Positions 35,544 through 44,335 of a stretch of DNA of 64,000 nt are shown here, in pieces. The stretch is from Aliterella atlantica CENA595 (GTDB taxonomy: Bacteria; Cyanobacteriota; Cyanobacteriia; Cyanobacteriales; Chroococcidiopsidaceae): assembly GCF_000952155.1 (NCBI RefSeq), contig NZ_JYON01000024.1:1-64000 (forward strand). Reading direction: 5' to 3'. Every line of letters starts with the position of its first letter. Positions within the stretch are counted from its first letter, which is position 1. The notes below the pieces were generated by a model. That model had not been told where the DNA came from and did not search any database. It was given only the letters and a program-made list of their open reading frames with translations. Made by a program: the position numbers and the translations under genes.

Positions 35544-35861
35544 ACACCAAAAATTAAGCTAGAGCAACGTTAACAGCGACCAGTTTGTCAGTTACCAGTG
35601 ACCAGTTTTTGGAGGGGGATGTTTTACCCCAACCAAAACCTACAACTTTACCAGACAAGTTGTTTGGCAGGGGAAACCTACCAAAACAAGTGTCCTTTAG
35701 AAGTTGGGGATAATTTCCCAAGGAATGAATCTTTAACTGGTCACTGGTCACTGGTCACTGGTCACTGTTTTAACAGCGCTCCTCGCACTATTTCCTGCTC
35801 CTAAGTTACCGGACATCGGTCAGAAGTATGAAATAAATTTTTATATACTCCTTATATTTTC
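35544..35861. repeat. intergenic stretch with CACTGGT heptanucleotide repeats
   Basis: No gene is seen. The most regular part (35736-35767) is four to five tandem copies of the 7-mer ACTGGTC; a shorter inverted version lies near 35590-35606 (CCAGTGACCAGT). The same 7-mer in the other orientation forms an array at 60064-60096. The stretch lies between divergent bamA promoter sequence and the purC end. Confidence 0.75.
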
Positions 35862-36605
35862 TTAATTATTAATAGTAGCGGCTTGAGCCAAAACTCGTTT
35901 TAAAACTTGTTGGTAAGCATTTTCAACATTGCCTAAGTCTTGCCGGAAGCGGTCTTTATCCATAATCCGGTTTTTGGGGTCTGTATCGGCATTGTCCCAA
36001 AGGCGACAGGTATCGGGGCTAATTTCATCAGCTAAGAGTAACTGTCCTTGGGCATCTAAGCCAAATTCTAATTTGAAGTCTACTAGGGTCAAGCCGCAGT
36101 TTTGGAAAAATTCCTCCAGATAGCGATCGATTTGCAATGCTTGCTGCTGTAATTGGTCAACTTGGGCTGCTGTAGCTAATTCCATTAGTAATAGGCGATC
36201 GCGTGTTAGCAATGGATCTCCTAGTGCGTCGTTTTTGTAGTAAAACTCTACCAAAGGTTGTTTTAGCACTGTGCCAAGAGGTAATCCTGTCTGTTGACAG
36301 AGACTCCCAGCCGCAATGTTCCTGACGACTACTTCTAAGGGGAAAATTTTTACTGCCCGTACTCGCATTTGGTTGGGTTGGGGGCAATCGATAAAATGGG
36401 TAGGAATGCCCCTTTGTTCGAGATATTGAAATAGCGATCGCGAAATCGTGCAATTAATTTCGCCTTTACCGACAATGCTGCCGCGTTTTTGGGCATTAAA
36501 TGCGGTAGCGTCGTCTTTGAAGTGAGCGAGTAAAATGTCTGGATCTGCGGTGGGGTAGATAATTTTTGCTTTACCTTCGTAGAGCAATGTTGGTGGCTCA
36601 GACAT
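35862..36605 (-). CDS. purC: SAICAR synthetase (phosphoribosylaminoimidazole-succinocarboxamide synthase)
   Basis: ATP-dependent ligation of aspartate to CAIR in purine synthesis. Starts LLYEGKAKIIYPTADPD with the Lys/Glu nucleotide site, then VGKGEINCTISRSLFQYLEQ, VVVRNIAAGSLCQQTGL and the C-terminal LLLADEISPDTCRLWD (catalytic acidic residues). Length 247 aa is typical. Transcribed alone; upstream sequence contains heptanucleotide repeats. Confidence 0.97.
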   Translation of the reverse strand: MSEPPTLLYEGKAKIIYPTADPDILLAHFKDDATAFNAQKRGSIVGKGEINCTISRSLFQYLEQRGIPTHFIDCPQPNQMRVRAVKIFPLEVVVRNIAAGSLCQQTGLPLGTVLKQPLVEFYYKNDALGDPLLTRDRLLLMELATAAQVDQLQQQALQIDRYLEEFFQNCGLTLVDFKLEFGLDAQGQLLLADEISPDTCRLWDNADTDPKNRIMDKDRFRQDLGNVENAYQQVLKRVLAQAATINN

Positions 36606-36715
36606 ATAGTTTTATAGATGTCAATATACCTGCTCGCGCAGGCTTAACTATTTTACCTGCGCTGTGCTTGCAAGGCTAATTATCTGTTAGAGAAGATGCG
36701 ATCGCCCTGAGCAAA

Positions 36716-36742
36716 TTAATTCGTAATTCGTAATTCGTAATT
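36716..36742. repeat. AATTCGT-type heptanucleotide tandem repeats
   Basis: Three to four tandem copies of the AATTCGT 7-mer (reverse complement of the ACGAATT unit at 5908-5950 and 61619-61651), just downstream of the amine oxidase stop. No coding role. Confidence 0.75.
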
Positions 36743-38390
36743 AGGAATTACTGTCTTGCGGCTTGAGATCCTGCAAAATTTCGCTAGCAGCTTGCATTCC
36801 AGATAGCGCCGCACCTTCCATAAATCCTTGCCATTCATAAAAAGAGTTAGCGTGTTCGCCAGCAAAGTGCAAATTTCCTACTGGCTTACCTTCATTACCA
36901 GCAATACTTGTAAATTGCCCTGGCTTGTAGCAAGTGTAGCTGCCTAAAGTCTGCTCTTTAGAAGTCCACTGTTCTAAATGCACGCGCAAGCTATCTCCAT
37001 TTCGTGTCGCTGCTGCTTTTGCACCTGGATAAACAAGTTCTAAATCGCCCAGAAAGCGTGTGGCTTCTTGTTGAACTTTACTAGGGTTAAGCAGTGCGCC
37101 GCGCTTACCGCTAGAGTAGTCTGTTAGCACTGCATTGGTACTCGTCGCTTTAGTTGGGTTGCTTTCCCACGTACTTTGATGGTTGAGGAGATTCGAGTAA
37201 GATGAGCCATTGCTGCCCAAATCTACCCAAGGACGGCGATTGAAACCTAACATCATTTTGGCGTTAGTACCGTAGCCCAGTTGAGAAATTGCCTGCCGTT
37301 TCCATACGGGTAGTTCTAAATTTGTATCCAATTCAACTTGACGCAAAACTGTAAATGGGATTGCTAATACTACAGCGTCATAAGCTACGCTAGTTGTTTT
37401 TGCACCATTAGCAAACGTTAGTTCGATGCGAGAGCTTGCATTTTTGCGGACTTTAACTAGACGCATACCCAAATTAATTTGCCCTGGAAGTTGGCTTGCC
37501 AAGCCTTGAGCGATTTTCTCATTGCCTTCAACAATGTGATAGCGTTCGTCGCTAAACACGCCAAAAGGCTTAAACTTGGATCTTTTGTCTGCATGGATAA
37601 ATAAAAGGAAGTTTAGGCAGCTTTGCTCGTACAACTCCAAACCGTATTCTGCCATGTAAGCCGCGCTAATTGCTGCTTTGACTACACTTCCTGCTTGACG
37701 CGTTTCTAAATACTCTAGAAGGCTGATATTATCCAATGCCACATCAGCACTGGTGTGATTATCGGCTGTAGGCGCACTCGAAAGTTTGAGTAAGTCCGCA
37801 CGCATAGCAGCAACAAGATTGCGGTACTCATCAACAACGACTGATTCTGGGTAGCGTTGTCCGTTGAAATAGTAAAAAACTTCTCCTGGTTGCTTTTCTA
37901 CATCTTCTAGCGTTAGTCCAAATTGCTGTGCCAAGCCGAGCATAGTTTTATGGAGGTTATCGATAAACTCGCCACCTCTTTCGACAACTTGGTTGGGAAA
38001 ATTAACAGGTCCGCCAAAAGAACCACCCATTGAAAAGCAACGACCGCCAACACGATTGCTAGCATCGTAGAGAGTCGCCACAATACCATTTTTCTTTAGT
38101 TCGTTACCGCAGACAAGCCCTGCCAGTCCTGCGCCCACTATGCCTACTTTTACATCCGATTTAATCGGTGGTGCTGCGATCGCTTTATCCCAATTTCCCG
38201 CTACTGCACCCAAGGTACTAACTGCCGATAAAGCCAAAAACTCGCGCCTACTAAGGCGCCACCTAGCTATGCGCGACTCCACAGCAGCTATTTGTTCCAT
38301 TCCTTGGCTAGTTGAAATATTATTTCTATCGCAGAACTGGGCGATCCGCATAGCGCGGGCAAGGTTGCCAAATAAGGGCGAATGACTCAT
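36741..38390 (-). CDS. flavin amine oxidase (FAD-dependent, Tat-exported)
   Basis: FAD amine oxidase / L-amino-acid-oxidase-like enzyme. A Tat signal is visible: the SRREFLALSAV twin-arginine region followed by a hydrophobic stretch and AxA site (near residue 70), so it acts in the periplasm. Dinucleotide fold VGIVGAGLAGLVCGNELKK with the following RVGGRCFSMG. C-terminal FAD motif HFAGEHANSFYEWQGFMEGA. About 549 aa from ATG 38390 (the earlier TTG at 38411 is less likely). Substrate cannot be read from sequence. Its extended N-terminus before the Tat motif (about 45 residues) is longer than usual. Confidence 0.85.
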   Translation of the reverse strand: MSHSPLFGNLARAMRIAQFCDRNNISTSQGMEQIAAVESRIARWRLSRREFLALSAVSTLGAVAGNWDKAIAAPPIKSDVKVGIVGAGLAGLVCGNELKKNGIVATLYDASNRVGGRCFSMGGSFGGPVNFPNQVVERGGEFIDNLHKTMLGLAQQFGLTLEDVEKQPGEVFYYFNGQRYPESVVVDEYRNLVAAMRADLLKLSSAPTADNHTSADVALDNISLLEYLETRQAGSVVKAAISAAYMAEYGLELYEQSCLNFLLFIHADKRSKFKPFGVFSDERYHIVEGNEKIAQGLASQLPGQINLGMRLVKVRKNASSRIELTFANGAKTTSVAYDAVVLAIPFTVLRQVELDTNLELPVWKRQAISQLGYGTNAKMMLGFNRRPWVDLGSNGSSYSNLLNHQSTWESNPTKATSTNAVLTDYSSGKRGALLNPSKVQQEATRFLGDLELVYPGAKAAATRNGDSLRVHLEQWTSKEQTLGSYTCYKPGQFTSIAGNEGKPVGNLHFAGEHANSFYEWQGFMEGAALSGMQAASEILQDLKPQDSNS

Positions 38391-38501
38391 AAGTTTATAA
38401 ATACTAGACAATTAGGGTAGATAAATCAAAAGTAATTTACCTAGTCATTTTTCTTTCCCGTAGAAATTACCGATCTTAGTGTGAAGATTTAGAATTGAAG
38501 T

Positions 38502-39356
38502 ATGAGTGATAACCTAAAACGTAACTTTAAAAGTCAGGGCGAACTGGTTGCCTATCTCAAAGCACAATTTCCCGATGCTGCTGAACGCAGCGATGCTATT
38601 AGCGCCATACCAGGGGGTCGTCAAGCCGCCGAAACAGCTTTGCATAAGGTCGATCCCGAACGCTATGCTAAATCGCGTAATTTTTTTACTGGTGCTGTAA
38701 CTCGGCTATCGCCATATATCCGCTATGGAGTGCTAAGTCTAGCTGAAATTCGCCAATACGTTATGAATCGGGTGCAGAATCCTGATGAAGCAACAAAAAT
38801 TGTCAATGAATTAGCTTGGCGCGATTATTGGCAACGGCTGTATGCCAAGTTAGGCGATGATATTTGGCAAGACAACGAACCTTACAAAACAGGTTATTCT
38901 GCCCAAGATTACGCGCAAATCCTACCAGAAGATATTAAATTGGGGACAACTGAGCGAGTTTGCATTGATAGCTTCAGTCGTGACTTACAAGAAACAGGCT
39001 ACTTGCACAATCACGGGCGAATGTGGCTAGCTGCGTACATGATTCACTGGCGTAAAATTCGCTGGCAAGTAGGGGCAAAGTGGTTTTTAGAACATCTATT
39101 AGACGGAGATCCAGCTAGTAATAATATGTCTTGGCAATGGGTAGCTAGCACCTTTAGTCAAAAGCCTTATTATTTTAACCGCGAGAACTTAGAACGTTAT
39201 ACAGAAGGCGTATATTGCCGTCAATGTCCTTTGTACGGGCATTGTGACTTTGAAGGCAGTTATGAAGAATTGGCAGAAAAACTATTTCCCAAAGCTGAGT
39301 TTCATCGTAACGGTGGAGGCGATCGCTATCAAAAATCCAAAAAGTCTCGGAGGTAA
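38502..39356 (+). CDS. photolyase/cryptochrome FAD-binding C-terminal domain, stand-alone
   Basis: A 284-aa protein corresponding to only the helical FAD-binding half of photolyase/cryptochrome. Recognised from RLSPYIRYGVLSLAEIRQYV, ELAWRDYWQRLYAKLGDD, GYLHNHGRMWLAAYMIHW and DGDPASNNMSWQWVAST, which line the FAD pocket. The missing N-terminal antenna domain is encoded by the next gene, six bases downstream. A C-terminal Cys cluster CRQCPLYGHC (about residues 245-254) is unusual for the family and could bind a metal or FeS centre. Function (DNA repair or blue-light sensing) is not proven. Confidence 0.82.
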   Translation: MSDNLKRNFKSQGELVAYLKAQFPDAAERSDAISAIPGGRQAAETALHKVDPERYAKSRNFFTGAVTRLSPYIRYGVLSLAEIRQYVMNRVQNPDEATKIVNELAWRDYWQRLYAKLGDDIWQDNEPYKTGYSAQDYAQILPEDIKLGTTERVCIDSFSRDLQETGYLHNHGRMWLAAYMIHWRKIRWQVGAKWFLEHLLDGDPASNNMSWQWVASTFSQKPYYFNRENLERYTEGVYCRQCPLYGHCDFEGSYEELAEKLFPKAEFHRNGGGDRYQKSKKSRR

Positions 39357-39362
39357 AATTGC

Positions 39363-39773
39363 ATGAGTCCGATTGTCTGGGTGCATGGAGATTGCTTAAG
39401 TCCATATAACCCTGCGCTGAAAAATTATCCAGATACTCCAGCTATTTGGGTTTGGGATGATGCTTTAATTGACCAATGGCAGCTAAGTCTCAAGCGCATT
39501 ACTTTTATCTACGAATGTCTGTTAGAGTTGCCTGTAACTATTCGCCGAGGAAATGTCGCTAAGGAAGTTGTCTCATTTGCCCAAGAACATAACGCCGATG
39601 CTGTTGTCACGGTAGAAAGCGTTAGTCCTAGATTTGCTGCTATTTGCACTGAAATTGAAAGCTCTTTACCTGTAGAAGTGCTAAGTTTAGAGCCATTTTT
39701 TGAGTATGACGGCTATATCGATCTCAAACGCTTTTCGCGTTACTGGAAAGTAGCAGAGCGGCATCTATTCTAA
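39363..39773 (+). CDS. photolyase N-terminal-like alpha/beta domain protein, partner of the preceding gene
   Basis: A 136-aa protein shaped like the N-terminal alpha/beta domain of DNA photolyases: VWVHGDCLSPYNPALKNYPD, AIWVWDDALIDQWQLSLKRI, an ELPVTIRRGNVAKEVVSFAQ segment (equivalent to the 'L-x-V-x-x-G' antenna domain step) and a C-terminal helix-strand pair. A good ribosome binding site GGAGG precedes ATG 39363. It is the second gene of a two-gene operon, in reversed domain order compared with normal photolyases (FAD domain first). The pair probably forms one heterodimeric enzyme. Ends overlapping exoD (convergent) by four bases. Confidence 0.72.
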   Translation: MSPIVWVHGDCLSPYNPALKNYPDTPAIWVWDDALIDQWQLSLKRITFIYECLLELPVTIRRGNVAKEVVSFAQEHNADAVVTVESVSPRFAAICTEIESSLPVEVLSLEPFFEYDGYIDLKRFSRYWKVAERHLF

Positions 39774-40375
39774 ACGAATAAATTGGGTAGCAATCCTGGC
39801 GCAAGCCACAGGGCGTAGAGGATAAAGCCAAAAAATAAAGTAATTAAACCTGTAAGCACGTAGCTAATGCACATTAGTAAGCCATCAGCTTCTAGATTAG
39901 CGATCGCCAATAACAAAATTCCTACAGTCGGAATCGGATTGGTAAAAGGAATTGGCGAAATTAGCAGCACTGATAGCCAAGCAATACACGCCCCATTCAA
40001 GCGCCAAGCATAACGACTTTTAGCAATATGAGACAAGCGCGGGCGAGTAATTTTTTCTACTAACCGAGTCACCCGCCGCAGATTTTGTAGTAGTTGCAGC
40101 ACAAACCAGCGGGGGAACTTGAACTTAGCTATTCTTTTCGGTAGCCAAGGCGATCGCCTGCCCAAAGCCATTTGCAACGCTAATATTATACAAGCTGTAC
40201 CTAGAGGACCCGTTAATCCTGGCGGCATGGGAAACAAAAAAGGTAAAACTAGCAAACAAATAACTAAACTAAACCCTCGCTCTGACGTTTGCGCCAAAAT
40301 ATCTCCCAAAGACAGAGGTTGATTTGCCAACTTTTCTAGCAAAGATTTGATGTCATGGGAAAATCGTAAATGCAT
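39770..40375 (-). CDS. exoD: ExoD-like exopolysaccharide synthesis protein
   Basis: A ~201-aa integral membrane protein of the ExoD family (named from Rhizobium exopolysaccharide and alkaline-pH phenotypes). Visible motifs are SLGDILAQTSERGFSLVICL, LPFLFPMPPGLTGPLGT, LGRRSPWLPKRIAKFKFPRW and the C-terminal hydrophobic helices (VLLISPIPFTNPIPTVGILL). About four to five membrane helices. ATG 40375 is preferred; the frame's earlier start at 40390 is TTG. Convergent with the photolyase-like pair. Biochemical function is unknown. Confidence 0.85.
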   Translation of the reverse strand: MHLRFSHDIKSLLEKLANQPLSLGDILAQTSERGFSLVICLLVLPFLFPMPPGLTGPLGTACIILALQMALGRRSPWLPKRIAKFKFPRWFVLQLLQNLRRVTRLVEKITRPRLSHIAKSRYAWRLNGACIAWLSVLLISPIPFTNPIPTVGILLLAIANLEADGLLMCISYVLTGLITLFFGFILYALWLAPGLLPNLFV

Positions 40376-40425
40376 AGGTAGGGAAAGCAATCGCTACCTT
40401 CAAGCTTAACTTATATCAAAAAAGA

Positions 40426-41322
40426 TTAAGTAAAGTTACTTAGATCTGTTTCTGCTGGTACTAAGACAGTAATAGCATGGGGAACAACGCGGAAACGGGC
40501 AGGAGTATAAGTTGTAATTTCGCCGTCAGTATTAATTGGGCGATGCTTGCGAGTGCTAACTTCAAATTCCCGACCGTGCAAAGAGCGGACGCTACGTAGT
40601 TCGGTATGTCTGCCTTGGCGCATTGTCGGAATTAACGGTAACATTTGCCACCAGTGGCGCAATTCCAGGCTATACAAATCGAGTCTTTGGTCATCAATTG
40701 TCGCATCGTGAGTTACAGCCATCCCGCCACCATAATAGCGACCATTACCCACAGCAATCTGTACAGTTTTCACATGGATAACCTCATCATTGAGACGAAT
40801 TTCCGCACTAAAAGGACGAGTTTGCCAAATAACTTGAATAGCAGTTGCCGCATAAGCAAAAATACCCCAACGGCGTTTAGCTTCCTTAGTTAGCTTTTGG
40901 GTAATTTGCACGCTCAGACCAAGACTTGCAACATTAAAGAAATGCTTGCCATTGACCCAGCCTAGATCGATTTGCTTAACTTGACCAGTGGCAATAACTT
41001 GACAAGCATCAGCCAGAGAAGTTGGGATACCCAAAGTTCGCGCGAGATCGTTAGCCGTACCCAAAGGTAAAATCCCTAAAGGCAACTGCGTATCGACAAT
41101 ACCATCTACCGCAGCATTAAGAGTACCATCACCACCGCCCACAATTATCAAATCGACCTGCTGACGATAGCGGCGAATAAGTTCAGGTAGATGCATAGGA
41201 TCTTCAGTGGACTCCTCCATCAACTCCAAGCCTAGTTTTTTCAACTGCTCAATAGCATCAGACACAGCCTGTTGTCCGTGACGGGAATGACGATTGACTA
41301 AAAGTAATGCTCGGCGACTCAT
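40426..41322 (-). CDS. diacylglycerol/lipid kinase family protein (YegS/DgkB type)
   Basis: A 298-aa lipid kinase with the diacylglycerol-kinase catalytic domain. LVNRHSRHGQQAVSDAIEQL at the N-terminus, the glycine-rich ATP motif LIIVGGGDGTLNAAVDG (about residues 57-73), LGILPLGTANDLARTLGIP, NGRYYGGGMAVTHDATIDDQ and the C-terminal INTDGEIT block all match. It phosphorylates diacylglycerol, undecaprenol or a related lipid; the substrate is not predictable. Lies 113 bases downstream of the PlsY-like fusion gene, same strand, so a lipid-related operon is plausible. Confidence 0.9.
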   Translation of the reverse strand: MSRRALLLVNRHSRHGQQAVSDAIEQLKKLGLELMEESTEDPMHLPELIRRYRQQVDLIIVGGGDGTLNAAVDGIVDTQLPLGILPLGTANDLARTLGIPTSLADACQVIATGQVKQIDLGWVNGKHFFNVASLGLSVQITQKLTKEAKRRWGIFAYAATAIQVIWQTRPFSAEIRLNDEVIHVKTVQIAVGNGRYYGGGMAVTHDATIDDQRLDLYSLELRHWWQMLPLIPTMRQGRHTELRSVRSLHGREFEVSTRKHRPINTDGEITTYTPARFRVVPHAITVLVPAETDLSNFT

Positions 41323-41434
41323 AATAAATTAGTCCCCGCAACTGGTGCGAGCCAACAAGGAAAGTAATAGTAATTATCCCCTGGAAACAGTCAAGAAGGT
41401 CAAAAGCAAATAGATTGTGCGATCGCAAACCGTC

Positions 41435-44299
41435 TTATAACAAGTCCACAGTACCTAACCGCCCATCAATCCGAACGCGCTGACCATCTTTAAAAATCTG
41501 AGTAGCATTATGCACATCCATCACAGCAGGAATACCATATTCGCGGGCAACAATAGCTCCATGAGAGAGCCGTCCGCCTACCTCAGCAATCAACCCGCCA
41601 GCCAAAGCCAAAAGCGGCGACCAACCAGAATCAGTATAAGGCACAACCAAAATCGTTTCGCGATTAACTTCCCCCACCCCTTGCAGACTCCGCACTATTA
41701 AAATATGTCCCTCAACTTGCCCAGGACTTGCGCCGATCCCTTGTAATTGGGAGGCAGGGGAGGCAGGGGAAGCAGGGGAAGCAGGGGAAGCAGGGGGAGA
41801 ATTACCATAGATTAAGGGGGGTATAGATTCTATGTTGCTATATTGCATAAATTGCGATCGCCTACTAGCCACCAACTCTTGCAAACCGCGCCCATCACCA
41901 CCCCCAACAACCTTCCGAACCTCTCCCTCCTCCAAAAAAAAGATATCCCCAACTTCCACTAACCAACCCAACTCCAGCCACAACCTCTCCAAAGCCACAA
42001 ACCGCCACCTAAGCAAAGCTAACAAACGACTATAAACTTCAGTCACTCTCCCCTTCAAATCCAAACGCCCCTGAACAACCCCTCCTTTCCTCCTTCCTGG
42101 GCGTACTTGGCGACTAAACGCTATCGCTACACTTCGTGAAGGCGGTTCGTTTTCCCCACTCCCCAGCCGCAAAAACAACTCCCGTACCACCTGGGGTTCC
42201 TCCCGCCAAGCAGGAACAGCAATATCAGTCCCCACCGCACTAAGATAGCCATACCGCTCCACCAACTCATCAAACCGCCGTAAAATCTCCTCATCCTGCA
42301 AACCGCGCCCCAACCCCCGCGCCTCTTGCGCTAAAGATGCGATCGCCCGAATAGCCGCCACCTCTGGAGTCAAGCTATTATCTAAATCCTCATCCTTTAC
42401 CCGAAACACAGCTTGCCGTAAAGCCGCACTCAAAGGAGCCAAAATACTGTAATAAGTAGCCTTTTTTAGCAACCCCAAAATCTCATCCACCTGTGCTAGC
42501 AACTCCTGGGCAGACATTTTATCTTCCCGATCCAACCGAGACAAAGCAGGAGCAAAATGCAGCCGATAATCGCGCTCAAAATCTTGCTTTAACCTTAATT
42601 CCCGCCCCAACAGCCGCAATAACCCTGGCACATTTTGCAAAGTAGACTGCAAAGGCGGCTTACTAAACTTAGCTCCCCTAGTCAGAAACTCCAAACTTTC
42701 CGGTGGTAGACCCATGCGCCGAAAAATTTGCCCTAACAAAGAAGCATTAAAATAAGCGTAAGCATAGTGCAAAGTTGCTGTTTGCTCGAAATCTAACCCA
42801 CTAGCCCTTGCACCCAAAACAACTGTAAAAATATCACCCCAAACGCCACACGTCAAAGGACGATTGATCGACCAAGTTAAGGGACGAATTGCCCCTGGTA
42901 TCACCTCTGATGCTATCTTGCGCGTCCAAATAGGTAGCAGCGTAGTAATCGGGCGAGACTGCAACAGCCACAAAGTTTGACCATCATAGCTCCATTCAAT
43001 ATCTTGAGGAATGCCGTGATAGTAGTTCTCTAAATGTCTTGCCAAAAAAGCAACTTGCCTAATTAAAGCTGGCGGAACATCGCCTTCACCCTCTACTGGC
43101 ATTTCTAACCCTTCAGGCAATAGCCAACTATCTCCAGTGGCAATGCGATCGCTATATACGCGATACTGTTGGGGTGTTACTTGCCCTGAAACTACAGCCG
43201 TTGCATCTCCAGGTAAAGCTTCAATTACTACCCAATCGCCTTGCTGGGCAATGGGATCGCGGCTAAAAGCAACGCCTGAAAATACCCCTCTAACTTGCTT
43301 TTGGATCAAAACAGCCATTGCATCTTCAGCAATAGATTTTTCTCGGCGGTAATCAATAGCTGCTGGATTATCGTAGGAATCAATCACGCGGGCGATCGCT
43401 CTATTTAACTGTGCTTTACTACTAACATTTAAAACTGTTTCATACTGTCCTGCGGCTGAAGCAGATTCGCTATCTTCCCCAACGGCTGAAGAACGCACTG
43501 CTAATGGTTCGGCTGGTGTGGGTTGCAAAAATTCTGTTAGCGCTTGCCAATCGTCTCCTGGAGGCAATACCCAACCTTGAGGAATGGGATAGCCCAAACG
43601 TTTTAACTGCGCTAATGTTGCAGCTTTTTGACCGAATTTTTCTGTTGGCAATTCGTTATCTAAACTGACGATCGCTTTGCTACCTTGAAAAAATTTAAAC
43701 ATTGCTTGCGACTGAGTTTGTCCACCTACTGCGGCTAAATCTAGATCGTCTGGTATTTTTTGGTAAATCCAACCAAGTAATACAGCAAGAGCGATCGCTG
43801 CCATAATTCGCCCTGGCTCGTCAGCGTGTAATAATGCCGTAAGTAGCGGAAATATCACTAAAACGCCAATTCTACCTAATTCTCTTTCCCGCAAAATTGT
43901 AAAGCTAATCCCGCCAATCAAAAACGATAAGGCTGCAATCCGCCAATCGTGGACTGCATAGCCCCAAACTGCATTAGTTGCGCCTGCACCTTTACCAATC
44001 CAATACCTACCCATAATTAAGGCAATCAGGGCAATTATCTCCCAAGTCGGATTTGTAGGGAAGAAAGTACGGGCAAGCAACACAGCAGCAATGCCTTTAA
44101 AAGCTTCTGACATTACTGCTAATACGCCTGCAAATGTACCGCCGTGATAGAAAGCTGCGGAGACGCTGATGTTACCTGTACCAACTTTAGTTAGTTGCTT
44201 TTTGGAGATTGCATACGTAATCCAAGCAATCAGCGGCAATCCACCCAATAAAGGACAGACAATAAAAATAGCCAGTGCGCCCCAAACTTCCAGCAGCAT
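41435..44299 (-). CDS. PlsY-like membrane domain fused to PEP-utilising phosphotransferase (RPH-like)
   Basis: 954 aa. Residues 1-200 are a membrane domain with PlsY-like (glycerol-3-phosphate acyltransferase) motifs: KVGTGNISVSAAFYHGG (motif 1) and GRYWIGKGAGATNAVWGYAV (motif 2). Residues ~210-460 are a PPDK/PEP-synthase ATP-grasp domain (FGQKAATLAQLKRLGYPIPQ; LAVRSSAVGEDSESASAAGQ; EWSYDGQTLWLLQSRPITTL). After a long helical middle (460-840) and a Ser-Pro-Ala repeat, the C-terminus is the swivelling phospho-His domain, GGRLSHGAIVAREYGIPAV (His about 913). The PEP-binding barrel of PpsA is absent, so the order resembles rifampin phosphotransferase. Substrate unknown. Confidence 0.85.
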   Translation of the reverse strand: MLLEVWGALAIFIVCPLLGGLPLIAWITYAISKKQLTKVGTGNISVSAAFYHGGTFAGVLAVMSEAFKGIAAVLLARTFFPTNPTWEIIALIALIMGRYWIGKGAGATNAVWGYAVHDWRIAALSFLIGGISFTILRERELGRIGVLVIFPLLTALLHADEPGRIMAAIALAVLLGWIYQKIPDDLDLAAVGGQTQSQAMFKFFQGSKAIVSLDNELPTEKFGQKAATLAQLKRLGYPIPQGWVLPPGDDWQALTEFLQPTPAEPLAVRSSAVGEDSESASAAGQYETVLNVSSKAQLNRAIARVIDSYDNPAAIDYRREKSIAEDAMAVLIQKQVRGVFSGVAFSRDPIAQQGDWVVIEALPGDATAVVSGQVTPQQYRVYSDRIATGDSWLLPEGLEMPVEGEGDVPPALIRQVAFLARHLENYYHGIPQDIEWSYDGQTLWLLQSRPITTLLPIWTRKIASEVIPGAIRPLTWSINRPLTCGVWGDIFTVVLGARASGLDFEQTATLHYAYAYFNASLLGQIFRRMGLPPESLEFLTRGAKFSKPPLQSTLQNVPGLLRLLGRELRLKQDFERDYRLHFAPALSRLDREDKMSAQELLAQVDEILGLLKKATYYSILAPLSAALRQAVFRVKDEDLDNSLTPEVAAIRAIASLAQEARGLGRGLQDEEILRRFDELVERYGYLSAVGTDIAVPAWREEPQVVRELFLRLGSGENEPPSRSVAIAFSRQVRPGRRKGGVVQGRLDLKGRVTEVYSRLLALLRWRFVALERLWLELGWLVEVGDIFFLEEGEVRKVVGGGDGRGLQELVASRRSQFMQYSNIESIPPLIYGNSPPASPASPASPASPASQLQGIGASPGQVEGHILIVRSLQGVGEVNRETILVVPYTDSGWSPLLALAGGLIAEVGGRLSHGAIVAREYGIPAVMDVHNATQIFKDGQRVRIDGRLGTVDLL
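41751..41796. repeat. 9-bp in-frame minisatellite encoding Ser-Pro-Ala repeats
   Basis: Four to five near-identical units of GGGGAAGCA or GGGGAGGCA inside the fusion gene, giving the linker PASPASPASPASPAS just before the phospho-His domain. Unit count is likely to vary between strains. Confidence 0.8.
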
Positions 44300-44335
44300 G
44301 ATAATTTTCGTGTGGACTTATCTCTAGAGGTTATT

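Noticed and set aside
35736..35767. CRISPR-like array
   Set aside because: The units are 7 bases with no spacers; these are simple tandem repeats. No true CRISPR array or cas gene was seen anywhere in the window.
41832..42035. Plus-strand frames inside the PlsY-like fusion gene
   Set aside because: They lie opposite conserved coding sequence of the fusion protein and show no family features; shadows of the real gene.
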